The notes below the pieces were generated by a model, which worked only from the letters and a program-made list of their open reading frames with translations, ran no database searches and was not told where the DNA came from. Shown one piece after another: positions 22,071 to 34,653 of a stretch of 64,000 nucleotides of DNA. The DNA lies in assembly GCA_900312665.1 (NCBI GenBank), contig ONZQ02000002.1, positions 248,001 to 312,000 on the forward strand, written 5' to 3'. This stretch comes from Cephalotrichum gorgonifer. Lineage: Eukaryota; Ascomycota; Sordariomycetes; Microascales; Microascaceae. A program made the position numbers and the translations under genes. Within the stretch, counting starts at the first letter, position 1. Each line of letters opens with the position of its first letter.

Positions 22071-22505
22071 TGAGACATGACCGACGATGTAAACGTATGG
22101 GTCTATCTGTACAAGTAGCCAGAGCTAGTTCGGTCTTGTTTACTAGGAACTCGAAGCGTATTCGACCGTGGACAGGGAACCAGGCACTATTAATGTGCGA
22201 GAGAAAAAAGGAATGAAATTTGGAACGTGAGAAAATAACTGCTTGTGATTTCGGAAGCCGCATTCCTTCCTTGCTACTTCCTTAATTTCTTAGGGAAGGG
22301 GAAGGGGAAGGGGAGGGAGGATGGGGAGGAGGAGGAAGGCACGATGAAGCAGTATGAGTGCAGTATGGTGGAGTGGAGGTCCCATTAGAGTAGTGGGGCG
22401 TTTTCTTTAGACGCCAGCCGAGCTCCCCTCCAGCTTCACCCAAACCTCACCTCCCACCACCAATCTCCTAGCCTCCTCCTAGCACCACTCCTCCAACACA
22501 ACAAA
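22071..22505. other. Spacer with purine-rich patch before AOS1
   Basis: Contains GGGAAGGGGAAGGGGAAGG-type purine sequence at about 22294-22320 and a pyrimidine-rich stretch just before the AOS1 start. It probably holds the AOS1 promoter. No gene. Confidence 0.6.
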
Positions 22506-23698
22506 ATGCCGCCATCAGCAGAATCGGATCCCGCCATGCAAACGGAAATCAGCGAGGGTATTTGGCCCCCTTCCCCAACCCGTCTCCACGCATCCCGATC
22601 GCATCCTCACTAACCCCCCGCCTAGACGAGATCGCCCTCTATGACCGCCAAATCCGCCTCTGGGGCATGCAAGCCCAGGAGAAGATCCGCCGCGCCAACA
22701 TCCTCCTCATAACCCTCCGCGCCCTCGGCTCGGAAATATCCAAGAACCTCGTCCTCGCCGGCATCTCCTCCCTCACCATCCTCGACCCCAACCCCGTCTC
22801 CACCGCGGACCTCGGCGCCGGCTTCTTCCTCTCGCAGGCTACAAACGCCGCGGAGGGGCTAGAGGGGCTGGAGGGGAAGAGCCGCGCCGAGGCGGCGGCC
22901 CCGATAGTACAGAAGCTCAACCCGCGCGTTAAGGTCCGCGCCGACTCGGGGCCGGTGCGGGAGAAGGACGCGGCGTACTTCGCGTCCTTCGACGTCGTCA
23001 TCGCGACGGACCTCGGCGCGGCGGATATAGCCTGGATCAACGACGCGACGCGCGCCGCGGGGAAGAAGTTCTACGCCGCGGGTTGCCACGGCACGCACGG
23101 CTTCATCTTCTCGGACCTCGTGTCCCACTCGTACGTCATACAGCGCGACTCCGCCAACGTCGTCACCAAGCCGGGCCCCGAGTCCGCCACCCGCGCCGTC
23201 GTCGACGTGCGCACGAAGAAGGAGGGCCCGCGCGTCGTGGAGACGGTCACCAAGCGCGAGACCTACTCGCCCTTCGGCAAGGCCTGCCTCTCCGCCCCGC
23301 TGCCGGCTGAGTTCGCGAGGAGCAAGCGTCGTCTCCGCGCCGTGTCCCCCGTCCTCTCGTGCCTCCGCGCGCTCTGGTCCGCCCCGGACCTCGCCGACCC
23401 TTCCTCCCGCGCGGGAATGGAGTCGTTTACGAGGACTGTGATGGGTAAGCACGCGGAGCTGGGTCTGCCGCCTGAGACCCTGACACCGGAGGTGATCCGC
23501 CAGTTCCTCCAGGGCGTGGGGGCTGAGATCGCGCCCGTGGCGGCGATATTGGGTGGTCAGCTTGCGCAGGACGTGATCAACGTCCTGGGTCAGACACAGC
23601 AGCCCATCCAGAACACAGTCGTGTTCGACGGCGGGGTCATGGAGGCGAGCGTCTACGCTTTACATTCCGACCTCGAGGGGGCCGGGGCTGAAGCTTGA
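22506..23698 (+). CDS. aos1: SUMO-activating enzyme subunit 1 (AOS1/SAE1-like)
   Basis: Two exons, 22506-22557 and 22626-23698, encode 374 residues; the splice joins ..EISE to DEIALYDRQIRLWG. Residues 18-60 carry the E1 ThiF-type entry ALYDRQIRLWGMQAQEKIRRA and a nucleotide-binding strand followed by LRALGSEISKNLVLAGISSL. The usual GxGGLG is replaced by LRALGSE, as in fission yeast RAD31 and other fungal AOS1 proteins. The C-terminal part has PVAAILGGQLAQDVINVLGQ and ends with a short beta segment. AOS1 pairs with UBA2 (which carries the catalytic Cys) to adenylate and load SUMO in the nucleus. No catalytic Cys domain is expected in this subunit and none is seen. The middle section is Ala/Arg-rich and less conserved. 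Confidence 0.92.
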
Positions 23699-24942
23699 AA
23701 CGGAGATGGGGATTAGACCGCGGAGAAGTGATATCAGCTTCAGGCAAGGGGGGCTAGGAAAGCAGAGAAATGGAGGGGGTCAGCAGAAAGGAAGGGGGGA
23801 CCGGCGTTACGGAAACCGAAAACTCGCGATGGGGATTTCAAGGGGGGGTCGAAACGAAAGTGTTTTTTTAGAACTTGTCTGTACAGTAGCCAGAGATGAA
23901 AGCAGCATTCCGGGTCTGCCTCCCCTCGTAGTCAGGGTCGAGGTGTGAAATGACTACATTTACATTTTTCATTTCTCACTTTCACTTAGCTACTGACACA
24001 CACACACACACATGGCCGTCTTCTCAAACCCTACGGGGGATAAGAAGGGTGATGAAATGCCAGAGAAGGTAATGCGAAGAAACAAAGGAAAGGTTATCAC
24101 AGGGCCATAAAAATCTATTAAGAGTCAAGACTGAGGCCGAGACCGACGCCAGACCAGGCCAGACCAGACCCCAGGTCCGTATGCAACAAGAAAACCTTTC
24201 AAAAAAAAAACATGAAAAAAAAAACATGAAAAAAAACCAAAGCCATCCCGTTCCGTCTTCGGGTAACAAAAACAATGAGATACATAAAAACCAGAATGCG
24301 ACAAAAGAAAATGCCCCCCGCATACAAACACACACTCTCTCTCACTCTCTCTCACAGAGCTATTCGTACAAAAAATGCTCCCCTACCACCTGCCCGCTAT
24401 CCCACCCAACTTCGCGTAAATATGCTAAGAAATACTAGGTCCAGGTCCAGTTCCGGCATCGTTTTTGTTTTCAAGCCTTCCCCAACCTCCCTAGTTTCCC
24501 GTCTGTCGTCCGTTCCATTTCGTTTCCTTTCCGTACGCCCTGAGATGCAAAAAGTTTTTGTTTTCCACGCTTTAATCGTAAATTAGCAGATAGTAAGTAG
24601 TAGATTGTCCCCTTTGGCCTTTGCCGCTGCGGGATCTTCGGGGTGTTGGTTGTTTGTTGTTGTCATTATGTTTCACCCACCACTCTTGGTGTGGCGGATG
24701 GATGGGAGAGAATGCCCGGGTAGTGCGTTCATGGTTTCTCGAGAGTTTCGATATTTGGTAGTAAGGTGAGGTCGTATGGCCTAGGGTGATTTGGCCTAGT
24801 TGGTCGCCTTCCCGTTCCGCTTCAGCCTCTTCGAGCGTCTAACACCGGCCTCCGGTTGAGGTACCCCCTCCACCTGCGGCCTGCCTGCGACCTTTCCACC
24901 CTTCACCAAAGTAGTAGCAAGGGTCGACGACGAGCCAGGTCC
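23699..24942. other. Convergent 3' spacer
   Basis: Lies between AOS1 and the large disordered gene. It has a (CA)n run at 23996-24012, poly-A rich sequence at about 24200-24240 and CCAGACCAG repeats near 24150. No gene supported. Confidence 0.6.
23996..24012. repeat. (CA)n microsatellite
   Basis: Eight CA units in the AOS1 3' spacer. Confidence 0.85.
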
Positions 24943-25643
24943 CTACCTCGGCTCGTCCTTGTCTTCCCTCCCGCCGCGAGACCCGCGCTTCTTAGTCCCG
25001 CTGCTCACGTTCCAGCCCCTAATAAAGGTCGGCCCGCGGCCCGGGAGCGGCTCGACGGCCGAGTAGTCCTTGATGTCCTCCGTGGGGTTATATCCCACCG
25101 TCCTCAGCTGCGGCTCGCTGGTCCAGCCCATCCGATGGGCCGGGATCGGCGCGGGCTCGAGCTTGCGGTACTTGGCGTTATTCTGCTGCTGAGGCGAGGG
25201 CACCGGCCCGTAGTGCTGGAACGACTGGCGGGATCTGCCAGAGCCGGGGCCGAGGCTGGCGGGGGCTTGGGGCGGGGTTGCCGGGGGTGGGCTTTGGGCG
25301 AGCGACTGGAAGGGGACCTGGGCGCTGGAGTAGGTTGGGGATAGAGCGCCCTGTCTGTATCCCGCGGGGTCGGGCTGTCCGTAATGTGCGCTTGGGCCGG
25401 CCGGTCCCGTCATCTGGGGCGCCTGCTCCGGAGATCCAAAGTTGTTATGGAATGTTCTCGATGGCCCGTGAGGATAGAATCCCCCGGAATTGGATGAAAT
25501 GGACGAGATACGCGAATGTGGGTGAGGCATGTTCGGGTCAGCCGGCGCCTCGTAGGCTTGCCCGAATTGGCGGGGTGGACGGAGGGGAGGGAGAATGGTG
25601 GAAGACGAGGAGTATCCCAGCCTCGGCGGCGGCTGGCTGGGTT

Positions 25644-25674
<31 letters not shown>

Positions 25675-28531
25675 AGGCGGCCCGTATGAGGTATGGTGGG
25701 GGGGCGCAGGCGCAATGGTAGGGTTGTGCATACCTGCCTGGGTGGGAGGGTAGCCAGTTGATACATGGCGGCGCGGTTCGAGTTCGTAGTATGAATGAGG
25801 GCGGCCATGGTCAAGACCTCGGAGCCGAGGATCGATCATAGAATCAGTCGCGGGCTGGTGCAGGTGGCGCGGCTCCATTTCCCTCTCCATCGACATGGGG
25901 TAGGAGTCATGTTGCGGGGCGGCAGCGCCACTTGGGGCATCGTACCGATGCTGATAAGGGGGCTGGGGCTGGGGCGTAGTCATGCTACGCGGGGGGATAG
26001 GGGCGTCGGCGTATGGTTCCGGCCGTATCCCATGGCTCTCTCGGCTCTGGACAGGAGGTAGCAAGTGAGGCTGTGGGTGCTGGGGCTGGTGCTCCTGGAA
26101 ATTCCTTTGCTGGTGTATCTGAGATGATGCCGGTGCCGGAACTGGCGCGAGCTGTGGCAGTTGGTACTGGCTCGGCGGGTGTCCCTGATCCCCAGGATAC
26201 CCCGTAGTAGCGGCCGGCTGGGATTGACGAGACTGCGCGTCCCAACCGCAGGCCTCGGCCAGGACCGACAGGTTGAAGGGGCTAGGCTCCGCTTGTGGTT
26301 TGGCAGATGACGAGGTGAAGACATCCCGGATGGCATCGTACGGCCTTGAGATGGTCTTCGCCGGGGTTTCGGCACGTTGCGTGCTGGCGTCTTCTGCCGA
26401 GGCCATGATGGCCGCCATGACCAGGGGGGAGAGAGCACTAGCGGCATCCCGCTCCTGTGCAGCTGAATCGTCGACTTGGGCGGCAGGCTCTGGGGACGGT
26501 GGTTCCTCATCATACTCGGAAACACTCGCCTCCTCCTCAGAAACTACTCGTTGGACAACGAGTCCGAGAGAGGGGCCACTATACACTCTGGAGAGCTCGT
26601 CCTCCCCAAGTGGTTCGCGAGGCTTGACAGTCAGGTCAGTGTTAGCCTCGCAGAAGGCGTCAACGGTAGCCATCAATTTTCGGTTTAGAATGTCCCGATC
26701 GACATTCCTCGCCGTGGTGACGGTCTGGTAAGATCGAGAAGCGTGCAGGGTCTCCCCTGAGGGCGTGAGGAAAACAACGGGATGGCTGTCGGTAGCGGGA
26801 GTCGGTGACTGGGTGCGGTTCCGGCTGCCGGGAACGAACAAGCCATACTTTGAGTGGACACCGAACCTCGCCACTAGTTCGCGGTCGAGATCGCCCTTAG
26901 CATAGTTCCGCGAATCGTAGTTCCAAAGCATCGGGTCGTAATAGAAGTGGTCAGTATTTGGGTTGTCGAGGAACTTCCCGCGGGCGGAGGGGTTCTTGAT
27001 CTTCGCATGGTCGTTGGTCGAATCTCGGAACCCAATATCCAGCTGGTTAAACTGGAAGGTGGGCTTGACGGCGATCCGATTGTTTGCCTTGGGACCTCGT
27101 TGTACCAGGGCCGTACCCTGTTCATCGAATTCGCCAAGGCCCTTTGGAGGATCCGGTGTCCGCATACGAGGAGGCATGGCTCTCCTGTCGGCCCTCTCGT
27201 CGTCGTCCTCAACATCGGGGGAGTGCCGGGGGGTGGCGGCATTCGAGTCGGCAAGACCGGCGTCATCGACTGCAGCCGCGAGGAGGCCCATAATGTGCCT
27301 GGCGGGAGCAATGACTTGGTGTTGCTGGTGGGATGGCTCGGCAGGAGTGGTGTCCCCGGTGTCATCGTCCTCATCCTCGTCCTTGGCCCGGGCGGCGCTG
27401 CGAGTAGTGGGCCTCTTGGCCCCTGGCTGGCTCTCGGGCTGTCCGTGAGCCCTGCGCTTAATACCATTGCCTCGTCCCTTGACGAGCACCTTGGGATCTC
27501 GATTGGCCTTTGCCTTTGACAACCCGTGAAGAGCCTGGGCAGCCTCAGCAGCCCCGTCCTGGGCCCTTTTGAACATGTCGGTACCAGGGACCCTCGAGGG
27601 GTATGGGACGACGACATCGCCCCTGTACGCGACATACGTGCCACGCTCCAAAAATTCCTTTTCAGAGAGCTGCTTGTATTCGTAGTCATTGGCACGAAGC
27701 TAAGAGTGAAGTCAGCGTGGAAGTTGCGTTTCGAGAAGACAAGAAAGTAAGGGGTAGGAGGTAAATGGATGACGATGACGGTGCCAAATACTTACATCCG
27801 GTGGTAGGCCCAGGTCGTGCATTTCTTCCAGGAGACGTAGCCGCTCCAGTTGAGCGTCGACGAACCTTTCTTCCTGGTCATGGATCGCATTCTATGGTGG
27901 TGGTGGGGTACGTACGTCAGCAGGTGGTCGGGTCAGTCGGTCTTACAGGAATGAAGACACATAAAAATGCGAAGAAAAAAGAAACAGGCCCGAATGAGAG
28001 GGAAGGCTCAACCTGGCAGAAGAGAGATGGATAGGTAAAACTTACTCTGAATTGGGTGATGGCGAATTCTTCTCTCATCTCGGAATTGTGGTCGAGGTCC
28101 GCAAATTTCAGATCCCGCTCGGCCCTAGCCCGGCTCATGGCGGACTTCCTCCTGCTGGCAAGCTGGTCCGTCACGGCTTGGTACTCGGGAACTCTCTTGT
28201 GCGCGTCGGGGTCGCTCTTCAGCTTCGCGATTTCGCGAGTGGCGAGCTCCTCGAGTGCGGGCTTGACGTGGGCGATGATGGCCAGATACGTCGATTTCAC
28301 CTCGCGCTGGCGCTCATACGCGGCCTGGACATGAGGGTCGGTGTACTGCTTGATCCGCCCGCGGCGGCCTGTGGGAACGGGTTTCTTGGGGGCCACGTTC
28401 GGCTTCGCCTTTCCGAGGATGGCCTTCCTCTTGCCTCTTCCCCTGCCCTTCCCACGGCCCTTTCCCTTGGTGGGAGTGGTACCGGGGCCGGGCGAGGCCG
28501 GAGGGTCCTCTTGCTTGTCCGCGTCGCTCAT
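24943..28531 (-). CDS. Large, probably nuclear protein with a conserved core and disordered tail
   Basis: Three exons, 28046-28531, 27796-27891 and 24943-27699, encode 1112 residues; all joins are in frame with GTAAGT-type donors. Residues 1-55 are Lys/Gly/Arg-rich (KGKGRGKGRGRGKRKA), suggesting nucleic-acid contact and nuclear location. Residues about 60-215 are predicted helical, running IKQYTDPHVQAAYERQREVK through RNAIHDQEERFVDAQLERLR to a Tyr-rich segment. A second basic/acidic linker follows. Residues about 400-490 look like a folded conserved block: FNQLDIGFRDSTND, HFYYDPMLWNYDSRNYAKGD and ARFGVHSKYGLFVPGSRNR. The remaining 600 residues are Pro/Gln/His/Tyr-rich and disordered, with a run of 13 prolines. 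The helical N-terminus plus long tail resembles subunits of chromatin complexes, but I recognise no named family. Confidence 0.85.
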
Positions 28532-31500
28532 GATTGCCGGGTGTGACCGGAGAGCATCAGGCAGGCGGGTAGTAGACGTGGCAATAATGTTTTGATGGGG
28601 ATGATTGAGGATAGGGAAATGAGGGGAAGACGGGTGATGAGAATGGTTGTGGTCGTGGTATCAGTCCAGAAGCGAAAATAAACAGGAGAGTTTCTACCCG
28701 TTTTTTGATGGGTGGCCGATGAGAAAAAGACGCCGCCTTCCCGAGAGCCGAACAAGTTCAAGACAAAGAAATGAAAAAAAGACACTCGAGGAAAGTGAAA
28801 AAAGGGAACCGAGATGTCTTCCTTCCTCGTACAAGGACGGGAGGATGACGATGACAAGGAGAGATATCTCTCTCTCCCTTTGGGACGCTTTTTTTTATAG
28901 GCGAACAGGCTTTGTCCGACTAACGCGCGACCCGAAGAACGGTGCGGAGGTGAGAAAAAGAGAAATAGCGGATCAATAAATGGAAGGAACAATAGGATAG
29001 CTGATGAATCACCATCAGCAGCCTCGGTGGAGGTAAGGGGATGAGGCTAGATAATGGTGAATGGGATGGGCATATTCAGTATTGAGACGGAGAACGGAAT
29101 GGCTGAATACACACAGATCTGTCAGTTGGAACGCCGCGTCTGGTGGATGGGGCGGCCGCAGCGAAAAAAGGTACCTCGCCTTAGGTACCTTCACATCGGG
29201 TGCATCGGTGGTAAGTACGCTTTTATGGTGTCACTTTAAGTACACTTAGCCTTATGTAATACTAGAAGTGACTCGTCTATACCCTTTCTGCATGTAGCGC
29301 AGTCAAAGACTTCACTCTCGTTTCATTGGCTCAGGCGCCGACAAATTTAAGCCCGGGGGGGGATTACGGGCCATCTCATTGGACGCGCCGCTGCGGAAGG
29401 AGCTTACAGCGGAACTCTCACCTTCCACAGGCAATAAGAGTGTCAGTCAAGCATGGACAGCACGGAATGAAGCAGCATGCCACGAATATTACTGACATAT
29501 TACTCGCGCCGCTCTAAACGTCGTTCGTACTCAGGCCCTGCTGCCTGGCATCTCCAATATTCAATCTTCAACCAAGGCTGAGCCAGGTAGATGGTGAAGC
29601 ACAAGCAAACTTGTACATATCCCATTTCCAAGTTTTCATGACTGTCACAGATAATGGCTCGAGGACAGCTCAAGCCGGTGGCCCCACGGACATATCCAAT
29701 CACTTATAGGATCTTTCCGTGTACTTATTCTTATGTCCGATGAGGAGACTCCAGGCCACTTCCCTCCGATGAAGAAACTTGCCTGGATGCGCTCCGGCTA
29801 CTCCGGCCAGCTTTTTGCACCAGCACGTACAAGCCCCTTTCTCCCGAAGCACTGTTCCATTTCGGCTTCGGCCGCGTCTCCCCCCCCCCGGGGACCCAAA
29901 AACCTTAGGGGCCCTCCTTGCACGCGGATGTTCACGTGCCTCACCTTGGAGCGGCATGATGGACCCGCGCGGCAGACTAGCTAGTATCAACGGTATCCGC
30001 TCTATGACCCATGGGTCCAGGGGTCAATTTCCAGCCTACTCTTATATTCCAACTCTTTTAGGACTACTCGTACACATATATGCACGAGTAAAAGCACGTC
30101 TCGCACGACCAAACCAGTGCTCACCGGGGTTTTTTAAAGTCCGCTGTACTCGGGCTTGTATACATGTCCCGAAGGTTGGAAACTCGGGGACTCAACAGGC
30201 AGGCAGTGCACCCTTGTGGAGGGAACCAGAAGTACAAGTTATTAATACCCTCTCCCCAAAACAAGGGGCAAAGTCCCAGACAAGAAGGGGAGTAAACATA
30301 TCCAGCATTTACACGTATTTCTCACTACGAGTCCCTCTTAAAAAAATACGCCCTCCGCTGGCTACTAGTATTTTGTTTCAACCCTGTTAGCCTTGTTGTA
30401 CTCGCTCTTGCATTTTGTCCAACGTGCCGCAACAGGAAAAACGCAAGCTCCGTACCTGTCCGCAAGATTAGGCCAAAAAATTGAACTCCACCTATTTTCC
30501 GCAAATTCTCACCCCCTTTCGGCTAAGACTTATTATTATACACCCCCCACCCCACCCCGCGCTTTAGCCCGTGTCCCGACCCGCCGGCGCTCGTCCCGCC
30601 GCGGGTACGTACCTCACATTTTACTACAGCTTATCTTCGTTTTAACTCTCTCGACAATGTGACAATGATATGAACGGCGCACCAGCAGCGCAATACGACC
30701 GGTGGAAGGCGTACATCGAATGGAGCGTACGATTTAGCGTGCGGGTATAGTTATTTATTAAGAAGCCGTGCCAGTTCGGAGGGGAACAGGGTGGGTGATA
30801 TGGGAGTTGCCAGTTTATATGAAAGACGAGCTGCGAACCTCTACAGCAGGACATCGAGCTTCTAAGACGACAACCGAGTCACAATGCTCCTGTTCCGACA
30901 TGGACGAGTATGCAAAAGAAGAATCGTTGAACTTGGACGGGGATATACCTCCATATACTCAGTACGATACAGTGAACGGCTTACAAAAACCCCGCGTGAC
31001 GCACTTCCTCTCAAGAACAGAATTAGTCTTGCATACACACCGATATCTCTCTACATCATCTCGCATTCTGGTCTTACAAGACCGATATGCCTCTCGTTCT
31101 AGGCACCAGGCAAGAACACATCTAGCGAGAAAGGCGGTTAGATCGTATCCCACACCTCGCTCCAAACTCAGCTACGGCCACACGACGAGGAACATGAATT
31201 CAACCCGAGCTACTCCCAGCCCATCAAGACAACTCCCACAGCTCCAACCCACAACTCCACAGCGCATAACTCACGATAGATTCGATGCGTATTAACGAGC
31301 ACAGACACGACGACATGACCAGTAAAATTTAGCATTCGCTGTCGCTGTAAAATGCAGTCACTGACTACCTCCCTCCCCCTTCTCTCCATCCCATTCTAAC
31401 ATACACACTCCCGCCCTAACACCGCCTAAGCCCCCCCCCGGTTCTCCTTCCAGGCGCTTAAACGTCATGACGAAATCCCAAACACCCGTTCAGAATGCGC

Positions 31501-31814
31501 AATGGTATCGAATTCCACCTCAAAATGCTAACGTCCCCTTTTGTTCTTTCCTTCCTCCCCACCCATCGTCTACAGCACGCCGCAAAAGAAAAAAATTCAA
31601 GAAGAAAAAAAATAGATACCAAGTACAAAAAAGAGGATATGATATGAATACATGAAGAATGACAAAGAGGTGAAAAAAATGTACCGGGTTTAATCGCGCC
31701 CCTTGATGCGAAATCGCTGATCCTTCGCCCGCCCACCCCCTTCCTTTTTTCCCATTTACTCCTGAACCATTATGACCCTGAAAGAAGAACAAAAAAATGA
31801 CTGAGAGAAGGGCA
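28532..31814. other. Intergenic between the disordered nuclear gene and SET2
   Basis: About 3.3 kb. It should hold the promoter of the 24943-28531 gene and the 3' end of SET2. The longest frame (29779-30390 +) shows no domain and ordinary base use. A TACTCGTAC motif lies at 30065-30073 and short A-runs occur near 31575-31630. I see no gene. Confidence 0.55.
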
Positions 31815-34653
31815 CTACTTAGCAGGCATAGCCACGGCTTGTGTACCCTGAGCCTCGTCCTCCAACCGCTGCGCCTCCTCGTTCTCCCTCATTAACTCCA
31901 TCTCTTGCGTGCGCAGGTCCCGCTCTTCCGCCGTCAACTCCTTCGCCTCCTGCGGAGGAGGGGGAGGCGGCGGGGGCGGCGTGACAGCCATCGGCTCGTC
32001 CCCATCTTCTCGCTTCCGCTTCACGCTCCGGCCCGAGGGCGAGGTCGTTCCATTCGTGACGTCGGGAGTCGTGTCAGCCCCGGGCGTGGCGACGGTCGCC
32101 GAGCCATCCCCCTTATCAGTACCACCAACCCCGGAGGGTGCTGTTTTCTCCCCGTTAGACCCCGATACCCTATGCCGATCATTTCCGGGGTACTTCGCGA
32201 CTGCCTTGTCGAGGAACTTTTTGACGAATTGCTTAATCTTCCGCTCCCAGCTCTCCGACAGGGCCGCGGTCGGATCCTGGACGCGCTTGTTCTTGTAGTC
32301 CGACGCCACAAGACTCTTGGTAACCTCCTTAGCAAGTCTCTTGAGCTCCTCCCTAGGAAGTTTGTGTCGGAACTTGTCAAGGACGGGTTTTACAATTGGG
32401 AAGATCTGGTCATGTTAGCCGTCGGGTCCTGTATATCTAACCAACATCAAATCCTAACTACACTTACTGTATTCTCGTAGATCTTCATCTGCTTCTCAAT
32501 GGGCAGAGACCGCCACCTCTCCGTACCAGTCTCTCTATCCTTGGCGCGAGCGTCGGAAGAATCTAGAGGCGTCTGGGAAGGAGGGGCATCCGATTTGTAT
32601 ACTTCGGGTGTATGCTTCAAGGGGACCTTGTTCGCGTCATCGATGATCTTCTGAATGATTTCAGAGTCGGTCTGGGCCCGCGAGGGCTCGGGGTTAGCAG
32701 GTGCCTTGGGGCGTTCCCAAGAGGTGACGCCTGCCGCATTGTAGTAATACGGTACCCCCTTGCCGGTTTTGGCCCTGAACCAACCTGGCGGTGGCGGTTC
32801 TTCGGGAGGGAACCTGCGAGCGTGGGGCGGCGGGAAGCGAGGGCCTCGGTTCATCACAAGAGGGTTGCGCTGCGGGATGTTGCTCTTGGGTCCCTTCGGG
32901 ATTTCGACGTTGCTGGGGAGCGGAGAAACCGGCTTGCTGGCCGGCGTCTGCGGGTCATCATCCCGGTCGCCACCGAAGACGGCACTCCGCAAGGCTGAAG
33001 CCGCAGATGCGGCCCGCGGATTCGGATTGCCGGGGTCCGCCTTTCTCCGCTTGATACGGTAGCCGACCTCAAGCGCGTCCCACTCCTCTATAAGGCGTTT
33101 AGACGCTTCCACGATGGCCTGATTTGGGGACTCCAAGAGATCCCGGACAGGAGACTCGATCCCCGAATCCACAATCTTGTTTTTGGTGAGCCGTGGCAGC
33201 ATGTAGAGGATATTGAGGACTTGGAGTATGACGTTGTCATCTTCGGCCCACGTGTTGAGCAACTGCTTCATGATTTTGTACACGTGCAGCTGCACAACGG
33301 CTTTGAGCACGTTCTCATCCTCGGTATTTTGGATCCGCTCCAGGACTTTGACTATGATCCATTTCTCCTTGGACTGGAAGAGAGACGCCATGACATTGCT
33401 GACGCCGGTCATGGTCAAGCTCTTGACCTCGAGGCTGTTGACATACTCTTCGTCGCCCTCGTCGGCCCTCTTCTTTCTGGGCTTCTTGGACACAGTAGTA
33501 TCCCAGCCGTCGGCATCGTCGATGCCGAGAGCCTCGACAACCATCATTGGCAGCTTTGTCGCTCTCTCAGTCTGTGTTTTCCCGCCAATAAATCCGACAC
33601 AATTCGGCTCCCCGCAATAGCAAGGCTGTGGGTCGGCTCCGTAGCGGTCGACGTTGTAGTTGAAGGTTATCTCTTCGCCAGGTTGTATTTGTCGGAGGAC
33701 GAAAATGCCCATTCGCAGCTTGTCACCAACCACCCACTTGTCGACGTAGCAGTTGGGGTTGCAAGAGTGGTTGCAAAAGCGCCCGAGGCCTCCCTTTTTA
33801 GTAGCGTCGACAAATTCGTTCTTTGTCAGTGACATGAAGTAGAAGTGCTTGATACCCTCCTCGTCGTACTGGAGCATGCGACGGCGAAACGTTGGCTCAT
33901 TAATGACCTCTCCAACGTACTCGCGAATGAAATCGTTTGGCTCGAGGTGGGTATTCGCACGCAAACCGTAGCCCTTCTTCTCCGTTTTGATGACGGATAC
34001 GTCGGCGTATAGCTTCCGCTGGAAGCGCTGGTTCTGGCAAAAATCGCCGCAGCTGCTGGATGCACCAATGACACATTCGAGGCGAGTGGCGCGGTTTATA
34101 CAGTCCTCCCCGCAAGCATAGTTGATACCGTCATCTGCGCATTCACCATGAGTCAGTACTAGCCGTCGCATGGAGGAGTGGGGGCGTCTCTGGAGCAGAG
34201 CCTGACGGAGGCCAAGGACGTACGCCATTCTTCCCTGCAATCACAGTCTAGAGCATCATTGGCGGTCGACCCCATATTCTTCGATCCGTAGAGGCAGTCG
34301 GGAATGTCCTTAAAAGTATCACGTGCCTCCTCGGTCGCGTCGGGTAGATCGTTGAATAAAGGCGGGTCTCGTCTCGTAGGCTTTTGCGAGGGCCTTCGCA
34401 ACAGCTTGGGTGGAGGCGAGGCATCATCGCTGTCGTTCGATCGCGCTAGGTTTTCGTTGGGGGACGAAGTCGCTGTCCTCGTTCCGTTTCTTAGATCGCC
34501 ATTCAAAGGTGCATCGCCGTTGAGGTTGTGATTGGAAGTGGGAGTCGGAAACGGGGTCGCGTCTGGTTTGCCCAAGGAGGCGGGGATGTCCCCAAGCTGA
34601 ATCTGCTCCATCTTTGCTGTGTTCCTCTCTACATCCCCATGGGAAGCAGGCAT
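31815..34653 (-). CDS. set2: SET2 histone H3 lysine-36 methyltransferase
   Basis: Three exons, 34224-34653, 32468-34134 and 31815-32405, encode 895 residues. The first splice completes the AWS domain (CDCREEW|HDGINYACGEDCINR, to about residue 176). The SET domain (about 186-305) has GYGLRA, YVGEV, GRFCNHSCNPNC (261-272) and FNYN (301-304). The post-SET Cys cluster is CYCGEPNC (315-322). A TFIIS-like helical region (about 375-500), a WW domain (about 591-622, two Trp visible) and the C-terminal SRI domain (from about 700) follow, the last binding the phosphorylated RNA polymerase II tail. SET2 methylates H3K36 during transcription elongation. All catalytic and zinc-binding residues are present, so the protein should be active. 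The last 90 residues are acidic/coiled. Confidence 0.96.

Noticed and set aside
22859..23452. 197-residue minus-strand frame
   Set aside because: Antisense to AOS1; composition reflects GC-rich codons of the sense gene.
29779..30390. 203-residue plus-strand frame in a spacer
   Set aside because: No domain, no codon bias, and overlapping frames of similar length nearby.
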